A stretch of 64,000 bases of DNA, taken from the NCBI GenBank assembly GCA_000320545.1, contig ADNK01000002.1, positions 124,001 through 188,000 on the forward strand, given 5' to 3'. Below, piece by piece: positions 12,268 through 24,300 of the stretch; the first letter of the stretch is position 1; every line of letters starts with the position of its first letter. This DNA comes from Bigelowiella natans CCMP2755 (lineage: Eukaryota; Cercozoa; Chlorarachniophyceae). The translations under genes and the position numbers were made by a program. Below the pieces are notes generated by a model. It was not told where the DNA came from. It searched no databases and saw only the letters and a program-made list of their open reading frames with translations.

Positions 12268-15200
12268 TTACTCTGCAGGTGAACGAATATGGACAAAGTC
12301 ATCGACAACATCATCGCCTTCATCAATATTTTTAATATACTCTTGTGCTTTAGTATCCTCATTTTCTGATGATGAATTAGACATTATTTTTATCGGTGGC
12401 ATCATCTTCTTCTGGTTGCTCTCTAGTGGTGGTGGTGGTGGTGGTGTTCTTCTCGATAACTGTGTCCTCAGGGATGTTATCGTCACCCTCGTTTCCTGAG
12501 TTGAACGACTTAGAACTTTTGTGAGCGACAACCTGTTTTCACGAGAGGGTGGTGGAGGAGAAGGCTCTTTCGGTGGTGGAGGAGTATTATGAGGCATGGT
12601 TTTTGATGGCTGCTTTGGTGAAGATGGCAACCTATAAAGAACAACAAATAATCTTAGCAAAATCATTCTTGTGATTCATTTGGACTGAAAATACATTCCT
12701 TTTTACCTCACATCAGCTTTTGATAATATATGCCAACTGAGAGCCTTGAACCTGGTGATTCATTCGAATAATAATTATAAAAACTATAGTAAAGAAGAAT
12801 TCACAGTTTTTCGAATCGAATTTGTTTAATTGCTTATAAACACAGACAAAAAACAGGTAGAAGAAGAAGATGATGATAATGATGATGATGACAAGTGGGT
12901 AGTAGCAGCAGCTGCATACAAGTAAACAAACCTTCTTTTGTATTTGGGATCAAAATGAATAGCTTTGTCTTCTCCAATCAGACCCACCTTGCTGTATTTT
13001 CTTCCGATATTGACATTTTCGGTATTTATATCTTTATCGTTATCAACCGTCTTCTCGCTGCTACTGCTATTGCTGCTGCATGCAGTAATAGTAAGATGTT
13101 TGTTTGCGGTTACAGAATCATTAGTATTCGTAGTAGCAGTAACAGTAGCAGTAGCAGTAGGAGAAGATGTGTCCTTTTCCTCCTGTTTATGGCGACTAAG
13201 TAGTAACTGGGGCGATGATGATTGAGGAGGACATTGCAGCTGCTGCTTGTGTAGTAAATCCTTTTTATTGCTGGGTGTAATAGATTTTGTCGCATTATTT
13301 CCTTTTTCGACGGATGTGGTGGTCGTAGTATTAGTAGATAGTGTGAGGGCAGGAAAGCGATCTTGCAAGTGTTTTGATCGAAGTCGAATCAATCGAGAAT
13401 CTGGAAATTTACGCGTCCACAATCTGTCGAAGCATGTCTTCATGAATCGTTCTATATCTACTTTATATTTGCTTAAGTCTCGCATTGTGGCAATGACAGC
13501 CTCAAAATCATTACAATTTAGCAGCTGCTTTTCCATGCTTTTCAGGATCGCAAGACTAGCTCTAAAAATTATTATAATTCCTTCAAAAAATAAACAATCC
13601 CAGATGTGTAAAACCACTTCTATAGGCAATGTGGTGGCAAACAAGCACATCAACCAATTTGTGGAAAAAGTTTCCAATCGCATATTAATGGCCTCAAAAT
13701 GTTGATAGAGCCCTGGAAGATACATTCGAAACAAATCTCGCATAACGGCTTGGTCAATAACTATTCCTCCTAGGTTGGATTGATGGTACAGGACTCGTTG
13801 AGAGACTGCTGGATATCCACTTTTTTTATCATCATCCATCGGAATTACGCAACACAAATCTTCAACAATGGTCACAAAGAGCCAGAAGGCGTCCTCCTCT
13901 TCCATGAATAGTAGTAAAATTGCGCAGACAAAATTCATACTCTGACAATAACCCACTGAGGGATTGTGAGAGGCAAAAGCAGTGAGAACTCTTCGAAGCA
14001 TATCTTGAGATTCACCAGCCTCAAAACCCTGATTTTTAGGGAACGTCCTTTCCAAATCCTTTTCTACTTGCTTAAACACGCGCTTCGATCCAGAACTCTG
14101 TGCCTTTTTAACCATCCTGGAATAGTAACCATTCTCCGCTTTACACTTTCTTTCATCAGAACCACTTAGTAAAGGCCATAAGTGGCCTCGTAGCTCGGGA
14201 GGGATGCCACGTCTAACCAGCTTCTTCACTTCAGGGTCTTTTTTGTGATTTTTAAACGTGGTGAAATCAGTATTGTGAGAAAGATATATGGACCATCGTT
14301 TCCGTTGTGCTTCAAGGTAAGTTTCCCATGCGGGATGGGAATGGCAATTTCCCTCTTCTAGAGGAAAGCCGTACACATCGTAATTCTTGTCTCTACTTTC
14401 TGATTCCCCCCCTCCGTCACCTAAAATACTACCGCCACCACTGTTGATACTGCGGCGATTACTATTGAGAGTGTTTGAAGAAGAAGAAGAAGAAGAAGAA
14501 GAAGAAGAGGGAAACTCTCTGTCTTTAGATTCACTTGAAGTTTGGTTTCTGGATCTCATCATCTGAATTCTTCCTCCTCTACTACCTAGATGAGCATCTT
14601 GACGTGAATCACGTGTGTGGACCAACTGCCTTCTATCACAAACATTAAGAGCACTTGTTGTGCCCAGTTTGGACACGCGCAGATGTACGGTATCTCGGAA
14701 ACACACGTCACACACACGTACAGGCTGTCTGGTTCCCATCTCTGGAAGAACAGCTGTTTGACTAGAGCAAGCTGAGCACACTACGAACCCGCAACGTCGG
14801 CAGTGGTGACGACGCAAAGTGACGCTGAAAGGTTTATGACATGTCTCCATCATACAGTGTTTCGTGTGATTGTCTGGAATCCAGGTTGGCTTTACATCCT
14901 TACCAACAGTTACTCCCAATGAAGGATTACACTTTCGAGCTACGCGACAGAACTCCTCCAGCTACATAGAGAATAGAAGGTCAGAACCATATGATGATGA
15001 GAAAATATCATGTATTAAATTTAGTAACTTTAATTATGTTGATATTCAGAAAGCAGTTGATGAGAATTTATATTCAAACATGATTCACAATAGTTTCGGT
15101 TGTCATGGCAGTTGATTAGCCAAGAGTTCATGCAAAACTAACTTTAATTGGGATGATTAATGATGCATGTAATAGATCATAAATCGGGAATAATATAACC

Positions 15201-15783
15201 CTACGAAAGAATCCAAACCTTATCTGTACTGATGAACACGAATTCGCACCAGTATTTAAAACTATCAGCGCTTGAACCATCGGTGTCATTTGCACTGAAT
15301 AAAGTGACTCTCAATCCATCGGACGGAGAGCATTCCAATCGAGCTATAGCTGGGATTGATATTATGGCCTTCACGGCCTTATGCTCGAAACAGTGAATCG
15401 AACGCTGGGGTAAGTCGATGACCAGAGCCTATTATCATTCAAATGGCATTATGTAAGCAGTTCATAGTTGCTTTCTATGTTGCTAGCTCGTCCACGCATA
15501 TGAATCAATCGTTGCAAAATAACACCGTTGACACCACGGACATGCAGTACATGTCCATCTTGCATTGCTGTACCCAATGTGCACATGTAGTTTTTAGGGA
15601 TGATACATTATTCTCTTTCACGAGGTTAAGAAAATTAGCAAAAGAGAGAGGGGGGGGGGGGGGGAGTAACAGGTACCCACCCTTTGTTGCCTTCTAGACA
15701 CAGGTGGAGCGGTGCAGTCAATCATGATGACGTCGAAGCAGACTTTCATCTACAAGGGAAATACCATGTTTATATATATCGAA

Positions 15784-15814
<31 letters not shown>

Positions 15815-16122
15815 AAGAAGAAGAAGAAGAAGAAGAAGAAGAAGAAGAAGAAGATATTTACCTTATTTATGCCCTGTAGGGATAGCTGGGCCCGTCTACT
15901 TCTTTTCGTACTAGCTGTTTCCACCTTCCCTTCTGAACCATCAGCACCTCGGGGCATATTTCCTTCAGGCCCTAAAACATCACCGCCATATAAAGCATCA
16001 ATATCATCACCATCAATCGTCTTCAACAATAATAAACACCTCCTGCGCTTGCAGGTCCTCCTTTCTTCTGTGTTACGCTGCTTCAAACATAATTTTAATA
16101 ATAAGCAAAGTCGTTGATGCAT
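12268..16122 (-). CDS. FYVE zinc finger + TBC domain Rab GTPase-activating protein
   Basis: Five exons join in perfect phase: 16122-15862, 15749-15681, 15428-15219, 14961-12932 and 12631-12268, for 977 residues. Met 16122 follows an in-frame stop. Residues about 90-190 resemble a PH-like fold (LRVTLFSAND, YWCEFVFIS). The FYVE finger follows at about 205-265 with WIPD, RRHHCRRCG and RVCDVC, the features needed to bind PI3P on endosomes. After a poly-Ser linker, the TBC domain (about 430-720) has GIPPELRGHLWPLLSG, the arginine-finger motif VEKDLERTFP and the glutamine finger VGYCQSM, so GAP activity looks intact. The C-terminus is Thr/Ser-rich, then Pro-rich and acidic. The likely role is inactivating a Rab on PI3P-bearing endosomes; which Rab cannot be told. 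The first intron holds a pure trinucleotide repeat. Confidence 0.93.
15787..15854. repeat. (AAG)n microsatellite in intron 1 of the TBC gene
   Basis: About 22 uninterrupted AAG/GAA units lie inside the intron 15861-15750. Read on the minus strand it is a CTT pyrimidine tract close to the splice acceptor and could act as an extended polypyrimidine tract. Confidence 0.95.
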
Positions 16123-16611
16123 CGAGGGGAACGCCTTATAAAACCTTATAATGTAGCTCGAGCTAAAATCTTTGGTACAAGGCTACTTCTTCCTCTTTTT
16201 GCAACTTCCGCAGGCAGAAGTGACTTCTTCCTCCCCACCATACTAGGTCTACTCGGGTGTCAGTCAGTCATTTCTCATCAGTTCACTCCGACTCCTCCTC
16301 TGTTTATTTGTTGAATTGATGTCGCGCATACTGAATGCCCTACGATCTCCTAAAAGTTAGTTCGTCCAGCAAATGTTTGAGCGTCGTACGACACAACCAA
16401 GGAATTCCATCAAGGAATTCATTTCATTTTCGATTTGTTCACATTCTTAAAAAATTCATGCATTTGAATCGAGCCACAGCGGCCTGCTGCAAGAAGGGCG
16501 TGGTCCAGCAAGGGACACGCTCGATCACGGCATGATTGCACACATCGCGAGCTAACAGAGTTATTCACATGAGCTCGCTCGCGCTGTTCGCGCATCGCAT
16601 TTTCAGCCCAC
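16123..16611. other. upstream flank of the TBC gene, no gene seen
   Basis: About 490 bp lie between the TBC start and the retrotransposon. There is a direct repeat ccttataa at 16133-16150 and a duplicated 'aaggaattc' near 16398-16420. No conserved coding frame was found on either strand. Towards 16600 the composition approaches the CTAG/GCGC-type island seen on the other side of the element. Confidence 0.5.
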
Positions 16612-16648
16612 TCTATGTTGCGCGTAAGGTGTTCACAGGCCGAGGCGC

Positions 16649-16974
16649 TGTTGCGCGTAAGGTGTTCACAGGCCGAGGCGCTACGTGCACAAGTAGGCAG
16701 GGGGGGGGAAAGGCACGTTTACTTCCTTTTGAAGAGTTGTGTTTATTTTTATTAAAGATTATATTTTTATTAAATCGTGCACTGCGTAATCATTCGCGAA
16801 GCTTTCGCGAATGCCGCCGCACGTGGGGCAGCACACTTCCGGTGTGCTGCCATGAGTCCCGCCGGAACCCACGTGCCTATGCTGTATTAATATCTACGTT
16901 ATCTATATTCTATATCCGCGACAACCCCTTTGTTGTCGCACGTGACTTGTGCCCGCGTAGTGGTACGCGCTACA
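16649..16974 (-). repeat. LTR 1 (outer 3' LTR of the left copy)
   Basis: It is 326 bp, with no difference seen from LTR 2. Its left end is preceded by an extra copy of its own first 33 bases (16616-16648). The LTR holds three inverted repeats that could form hairpins: 16791-16813 (10-bp arms around ttcgcgaat, 3-nt loop), 16828-16850 (9-bp arms, gcagcacac) and 16918-16939 (8-bp arms, gcgacaac). On the minus strand a TATA-like stretch lies near 16905-16915 and AATAAA-like signals near 16740-16775, consistent with U3 then R/U5 in that direction. Confidence 0.95.
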
Positions 16975-17025
16975 CCTCCCCCAAGTCACGTTGCTCCTTC
17001 CTTCCTTCCTTATTCCCTTAGACCT

Positions 17026-20000
17026 TCATCGCTTTCGGAACTTCACCAACCACCAGGTAATAGATTCCTCTCTAACCTTATCTCCTTTGTCGCTTACCCA
17101 GAACTCACCTTCGTCCTTAGGTTCGTGTCCATACCAGCCCTCTGCATCAAGGTCCCCCAGGACCTTATACCAGTGCTCAAAGGGTAAGTCGGGAACAGCT
17201 AGGTAGAGTAGCTGATATTTTCCGTCCTTTATTTTCATAGCTACCCTCTCCATATTTCGTAATCCAGGGTAGCCTAGATAGACAATCTTCATGCGCCAAT
17301 CGTCGTTCACCCTGACCTTATTGTTTCCATATTCCACATCGAACTTAGGTCGGGGTCCTAAACAAGGCATTGCTCGCTCCCACACAGTAGGGTTTACTTT
17401 AACATCCTCTAGGAGCTTCTCACCGATATCATAATTCTTTAGGTGACTGATGTGGCGCAAGGTGACCCTGTTCCCATCATAGATGTAGTACTGCTTCCTC
17501 CCCTTCCTCTCGGTAACCTTTGCAACGCCACCCCAGAAGGGGTCTTGTTTATTTCTCGATCTCAGATTTACCTTGGCCCTAACATACTGTCCTTCCTTTA
17601 GAACTCGGCCATCGTACGGGACCTTCTCGTCTTCGCTCTCGGTATCGTCGTCGTTGTCGTCGCCTTCTTCCCTCTCCTTATCCTTGATACCTCCCCCAGA
17701 CGTGAAGGTGTCGTTTACTAACCCTTGTATCTTGTCTGGTGTGGTGCTATTTATCCTGCTTAGGTTGGCCAAGGTGCGGTGGAGTCGCTCTACCTTGGAG
17801 TTGGACTGGGCATAGTATACAGGTGAGGCATCAATATTAGGGTGTGGTAGCTGTAGAAGAGAGGTCTCATTATCCACATGTAACTTCTTTGGTATCTTGT
17901 TTATGCTAACTTCATCAGGGATAGCCTGGAGCTCAGACTCCCAGGTACGGTAGCAGTTAGTAAGCCTCTGCTTATATAAGCCTTTGTTCTTCTTAGCAAC
18001 GTTGACCTTGATAATCTTTTTTAACCCAGCACTTTCCAGTGGCCACATCAACGAAGGTAAGGTAGTGATAGCCATCGTACTTATAAACATCAATTTGCAC
18101 GATATCTAAGAAGTTCCTTGCTTTGATTTTCTTAGATGCACGGCTCTTGCTGGACTCCTTGGTGGCGACGCCTGCCGCCTTCAAGCTGGAGCACCTGCAG
18201 CCACGCAGGTATGTCCTTATCTCTTTTAGCTTGTAGGGCCAGTAGTAATGGTAGAGTAGAGCAGTGATATGGTTTTCTCCTACGTGTGCAGGTCCATGGG
18301 CGGTAAAGAGAAGGGCTCCCCTGGTCCGCCGTGGCACGTAGGTACGCCTAACATTATTAGTGTATACATATATCCTATCACTAAGTACCTCATGCTTGTG
18401 TTTGTATTTATCCAGGTGTTCTTGAAGGTGCTGGAGCTCCTCTGGCTCAGGCAGGAAGTCGCCGTCCTCGAAGGTAATCGCGTTAACCATAGGGGTGACC
18501 TGGGTAGGGACTTTCTTTTCGAACAGCCTGCTGAAATAGTCAGCAAGCTGCTTGTCTCCTGGTGCGTAGACCACTGTCCTCTTGTCCCTAAACTCTTCCG
18601 TGTCCGCCCTCATAGCTGCATACTCATCGTTAGGCGCTTCGAGCTTGCGGTCGATGCCTAGGAGGGGCTTGTGGTCAGTCATTAAGGTGAAGCTGGGCAC
18701 CGACAGCAGGTAGTATCTTAGTTTCCTCTGCGCCTCAGTCATGGCTTTATACTCTCCTTTTGTAGGGCTGTACTTGGCCTCAGCTGCTGTGCAGGCCCTG
18801 CCCCACACCCGTATGATCTGCTGGTCTTGGGTAAGTACAGCAGCCATACCTAGCTTAGACCAGTCTGTCCATAGGGTAGCTGGTCTAGTAGTGTCTAGCT
18901 TAGCATTCAATAGGGTGTTGCTGCATAACTTTATTAGGTTATCGAAGTGGGCATCAAGGCCAGCCTTGGCCCACACCTTAGCGAAGCTGAGGCCTACAGA
19001 GTTCTCCTTCCGGTAAGCAGTAGTAAAAGCAGCTGCAGTCCTAGCGTAGGTAGGGGAGAACCTACGTAGTATCCAAGCTGCAGTCTGCAAGAATGACTTT
19101 AACTCCTTTGCATTCTTAGGTTTAGGGGCTTGCTGTAGTGCTGCTACTTTCTCGGGGTTTGGGGTGATGCGGCCTTGCTCCAGGTAATATCCACACCACT
19201 TGATTCTTGTAGCTAGGAATGTACACTTCTGCAGTCTAATAGTAAAACCGAAGTGTGCAAACCTAATAAATATATTTTCCAGGAGGAAGATCTGAGCGAC
19301 GACTGTGTTGGTACATATTATGTCATCATCCACATACACAAACACAAACACCCACAACACAGACGCCATCCCATCATGTGTGTATGCCCTGTAGTTCTGA
19401 CTACTGAACGCATCCCCTGATATGCTTAGGCCGTAAGGGAATACGACGAAGTGCCACTTCCTGTGCCTGCTGGAGAACGCGGTAATGGGGCGGGAGGTTT
19501 TGTGGATGGGTGTCTGCATGTATGATTCATTTTTATCTAGGGAAGAGTAGTATTTGTATCCTATGACGTGTTCAATAACGTCATCTATCCTTGGTGTAGG
19601 TGTCTGGATCCTCTTTATTACTCGGTTGTGGCGGATGAAGTTGTGCGCCAGGCGGAAGAAAGGGTAAGTAGGTTTCTTAGCTAGCACATGTCTCACGTTC
19701 CATGGTGAGTTGCTTGGCTCTATCTTCCCTTCCTTTGCCCATTCATTGATCTGCCACTCTATCTTTTCCCAGTCCGCTTCCGGTCGCCTATGTTCTGGGT
19801 CATTGATGATGCACTCTTCGTATCCCTTCTTTAGCTCGATCTTTACTGGGGTAAGCTTGCTGGAGGGCTTCGTCGTCGGCTTGGTGATGTCAGAGTACTT
19901 CTCGTTTAATATTTTATTAATGTACTTTTTGCCTTTGTCGATATCCCAATCATCAGCTGGGGGGGTCTTGTCCAGTAGCTCCGTTATCTGTCGGATGGTC

Positions 20001-20980
20001 TTGCCGGGGTTCTTCTTCCGTAGCTCGGTAGGTGTAGGTAGCTTGTTGGATTCCTTTATCTTTAACTTGAACTCTTCAAACCTTGCCTGATCATCACCTG
20101 TGTTGTAATTAAAATCATGTAGTTCGTCGATCATATCCTGGAAGCGCGTGGCAAAGTCTCTAACAGGTTCTCTCTCATGCTGCATCATTGCTCTGTATTT
20201 TCTAATAGCCTGGGGTAGGGAGTTAGCATCCTGTTCATTTACAAAAGCCTTCATTATCGCCTCAACGTCTCGTAGCCCACTAACTGTAGTGTGTATTTTC
20301 TCTAGCTGCCTGATCCGGGTCCTGCCTGTCTCGTAAAGGTCCATGGCTTGCTTTATTATAGCTAGCCATTTGAGCTTGTCGTTTTCGGTGGGGTTAGGGG
20401 TAAAGTCGCAGAGTATACTCCTAGCGTTCTTCCACCACCTCCTTGCCTCACCTCTTTTCCCGTTGTATTTCGTTATCATAACCGGTGCTGTTTTAACAGA
20501 CATGAACTGGGTGTTCCGCTGTACCGGCTGCTGCTGCTTGACGGTGCTCTGGGTCGTCCCCCGCGAGGCGCCCAGACCCCCGTCGTTCCTAAACAAAGCT
20601 GCCCACTCTGGAGGTAAGTCTGCTTCGTAATCCATGATGTCCTGCATGATAGCTGCCCAAACATCATGTGTCTGATACTTGTATTCTATCGATACTTTCA
20701 GTTTGGCGTAGTTGCTCGCCCTGGGTCGCAAGGCTCGTAATGCCATTACGACCTTCTTGCTTTCGGCGGCCACGTCCTCGTCGTCCGCCTCGTAGAAGTT
20801 CTCCAGTGCCTCTGCTGCTGCATCTGCTTTCTTAATCCCGGGTGCTGGTCCCGGCGGTGCCTGTGGAGGTGTTCCTCCTCCTTCCTTAGCGTCCGTATCG
20901 CCCTTCCTTTCCTGTTTCTGCTCGTGCCCTTGCACGGCCTGCGAGCCAAAGTCCTGCTGTTCTTCTAGCTGCTGTGACAT
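17026..20980 (-). pseudogene. gag-pol of the left retrotransposon copy, internally deleted and frameshifted
   Basis: The reading frame opens at 20980 (MSQQLEEQQDF) and runs 995 residues to 17993. Compared with the right copy it lacks 340 in-frame residues (right-copy residues 312-651): all of the zinc knuckle and the aspartic protease are gone and gag is fused directly to the region before RT. The junction lies near 20048 and shows a 2-bp TG microhomology. RT (YVDDD), RNase H (TDWSK, TDHKP) and the start of integrase remain. One extra T in a T run near 18015-18021 shifts the frame in the integrase core, and the rest of the integrase continues in another frame to 17026. Without protease this copy could not mature its own proteins. 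Confidence 0.9.
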
Positions 20981-21019
20981 TGTTAGTCAAATCGTTTCCC
21001 GTGTGTGGAAGCCAAAGGT

Positions 21020-21345
21020 TGTTGCGCGTAAGGTGTTCACAGGCCGAGGCGCTACGTGCACAAGTAGGCAGGGGGGGGGAAAGGCACGTTTACTTCCTTT
21101 TGAAGAGTTGTGTTTATTTTTATTAAAGATTATATTTTTATTAAATCGTGCACTGCGTAATCATTCGCGAAGCTTTCGCGAATGCCGCCGCACGTGGGGC
21201 AGCACACTTCCGGTGTGCTGCCATGAGTCCCGCCGGAACCCACGTGCCTATGCTGTATTAATATCTACGTTATCTATATTCTATATCCGCGACAACCCCT
21301 TTGTTGTCGCACGTGACTTGTGCCCGCGTAGTGGTACGCGCTACA
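21020..21345 (-). repeat. LTR 2 (shared central LTR)
   Basis: It is 326 bp and serves as 5' LTR for the left body and 3' LTR for the right body. No additional LTR or host DNA lies between the bodies. I saw no difference from LTR 1. The three inverted repeats described for LTR 1 are conserved. Confidence 0.95.
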
Positions 21346-21396
21346 CCTCCCCCAAGTCACGTTGCTCCTTCCTTCCTTCCTTATTCCCTTAGACCT

Positions 21397-24300
21397 TCAT
21401 CGCTTTCGGAACTTCACCAACCACCAGGTAATAGATTCCTCTCTAACCTTATCTCCTTTGTCGCTTACCCAGAACTCACCTTCGTCCTTAGGTTCGTGTC
21501 CATACCAGCCCTCTGCATCAAGGTCCCCCAGGACCTTATACCAGTGCTCAAAGGGTAAGTCGGGAACAGCTAGGTAGAGTAGCTGATATTTTCCGTCCTT
21601 TATTTTCATAGCTACCCTCTCCATATTTCGTAATCCAGGGTAGCCTAGATAGACAATCTTCATGCGCCAATCGTCGTTCACCCTGACCTTATTGTTTCCA
21701 TATTCCACATCGAACTTAGGTCGGGGTCCTAAACAAGGCATTGCTCGCTCCCACACAGTAGGGTTTACTTTAACATCCTCTAGGAGCTTCTCACCGATAT
21801 CATAATTCTTTAGGTGACTGATGTGGCGCAAGGTGACCCTGTTCCCATCATAGATGTAGTACTGCTTCCTCCCCTTCCTCTCGGTAACCTTTGCAACGCC
21901 ACCCCAGAAGGGGTCTTGTTTATTTCTCGATCTCAGATTTACCTTGGCCCTAACATACTGTCCTTCCTTTAGAACTCGGCCATCGTACGGGACCTTCTCG
22001 TCTTCGCTCTCGGTATCGTCGTCGTTGTCGTCGCCTTCTTCCCTCTCCTTATCCTTGATACCTCCCCCAGACGTGAAGGTGTCGTTTACTAACCCTTGTA
22101 TCTTGTCTGGTGTGGTGCTATTTATCCTGCTTAGGTTGGCCAAGGTGCGGTGGAGTCGCTCTACCTTGGAGTTGGACTGGGCATAGTATACAGGTGAGGC
22201 ATCAATATTAGGGTGTGGTAGCTGTAGAAGAGAGGTCTCATTATCCACATGTAACTTCTTTGGTATCCTGTTTATGCTAACTTCATCAGGGATAGCCTGG
22301 AGCTCAGACTCCCAGGTACGGTAGCAGTTAGTAAGCCTCTGCTTATATAAGCCTTTGTTCTTCTTAGCAACGTTGACCTTGATAATCTTTTTAACCCAGC
22401 ACTTTCCAGTGGCCACATCAACGAAGGTAAGGTAGTGATAGCCATCGTACTTATAAACATCAATTTGCACGATATCTAAGAAGTTCCTTGCTTTGATTTT
22501 CTTAGATGCACGGCTCTGCTGGACTCCTTGGTGGCGACGCCTGCCGCCTTCAAGCTGGAGCACCTGCAGCCACGCAGGTATGTCCTTATCTCTTTTAGCT
22601 TGTAGGGCCAGTAGTAATGGTAGAGTAGAGCAGTGATATGGTTTTCTCCTACGTGTGCAGGTCCATGGGCGGTAAAGAGAAGGGCTCCCCTGGTCCGCCG
22701 TGGCACGTAGGTACGCCTAACATTATTAGTGTATACATATATCCTATCACTAAGTACCTCATGCTTGTGTTTGTATTTATCCAGGTGTTCTTGAAGGTGC
22801 TGGAGCTCCTCTGGCTCAGGCAGGAAGTCGCCGTCCTCGAAGGTAATCGCGTTAACCATAGGGGTGACCTGGGTAGGGACTTTCTTTTCGAACAGCCTGC
22901 TGAAATAGTCAGCAAGCTGCTTGTCTCCTGGTGCGTAGACCACTGTCCTCTTGTCCCTAAACTCTTCCGTGTCCGCCCTCATAGCTGCATACTCATCGTT
23001 AGGCGCTTCGAGCTTGCGGTCGATGCCTAGGAGGGGCTTGTGGTCAGTCATTAAGGTGAAGCTGGGCACCGACAGCAGGTAGTGTCTTAGTTTCCTCTGC
23101 GCCTCAGTCATGGCTTTATACTCTCCTTTTGTAGGGCTGTACTTGGCCTCAGCTGCTGTGCAGGCCCTGCCCCACACCCGTATGATCTGCTGGTCTTGGG
23201 TAAGTACAGCGGCCATACCTAGCTTAGACCAGTCTGTCCATAGGGTAGCTGGTCTAGTAGTGTCTAGCTTAGCATTCAATAGGGTGTTGCTGCATAACTT
23301 TATTAGGTTATCGAAGTGGGCATCAAGGCCAGCCTTGGCCCACACCTTAGCGAAGCTGAGGCCTACAGAGTTCTCCTTCCGGTAAGCAGTAGTAAAAGCA
23401 GCTGCAGTCCTAGCGTAGGTAGGGGAGAACCTACGTAGTATCCAAGCTGCAGTCTGCAAGAATGACTTTAACTCCTTTGCATTCTTAGGTTTAGGGGCTT
23501 GCTGTAGTGCTGCTACTTTCTCGGGGTTTGGGGTGATGCGGCCTTGCTCCAGGTAATATCCACACCACTTGATTCTTGTAGCTAGGAATGTACACTTCTG
23601 CAGTCTAATAGTAAAACCGAAGTGTGCAAACCTAATAAATATATTTTCCAGGAGGAAGATCTGAGCGACGACTGTGTTGGTACATATTATGTCATCATCC
23701 ACATACACAAACACAAACACCCACAACACAGACGCCATCCCATCATGTGTGTATGCCCTGTAGTTCTGACTACTGAACGCATCCCCTGATATGCTTAGGC
23801 CGTAAGGGAATACGACGAAGTGCCACTTCCTGTGCCTGCTGGAGAACGCGGTAATGGGGCGGGAGGTTTTGTGGATGGGTGTCTGCATGTATGATTCATT
23901 TTTATCTAGGGAAGAGTAGTATTTGTATCCTATGACGTGTTCAATAACGTCATCTATCCTTGGTGTAGGTGTCTGGATCCTCTTTATTACTCGGTTGTGG
24001 CGGATGAAGTTGTGCGCCAGGCGGAAGAAAGGGTAAGTAGGTTTCTTAGCTAGCACATGTCTCACGTTCCATGGTGAGTTGCTTGGCTCTATCTTCCCTT
24101 CCTTTGCCCATTCATTGATCTGCCACTCTATCTTTTCCCAGTCCGCTTCCGGTCGCCTATGTTCTGGGTCATTGATGATGCACTCTTCGTATCCCTTCTT
24201 TAGCTCGATCTTTACTGGGGTAAGCTTGCTGGAGGGCTTCGTCGTCGGCTTGGTGATGTCAGAGTACTTCTCGTTTAATATTTTATTAATGTACTTTTTG

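Noticed and set aside
13247-13705. Plus-strand open frame of 152 residues
   Set aside because: Antisense to the TBC domain exon; no domain and composition explained by the complementary coding sequence.
15393-15410. tRNA T-loop-like string (gttcgattc on the minus strand)
   Set aside because: No acceptor or anticodon stem can be folded around it; it is coding sequence of the TBC exon 15428-15219.
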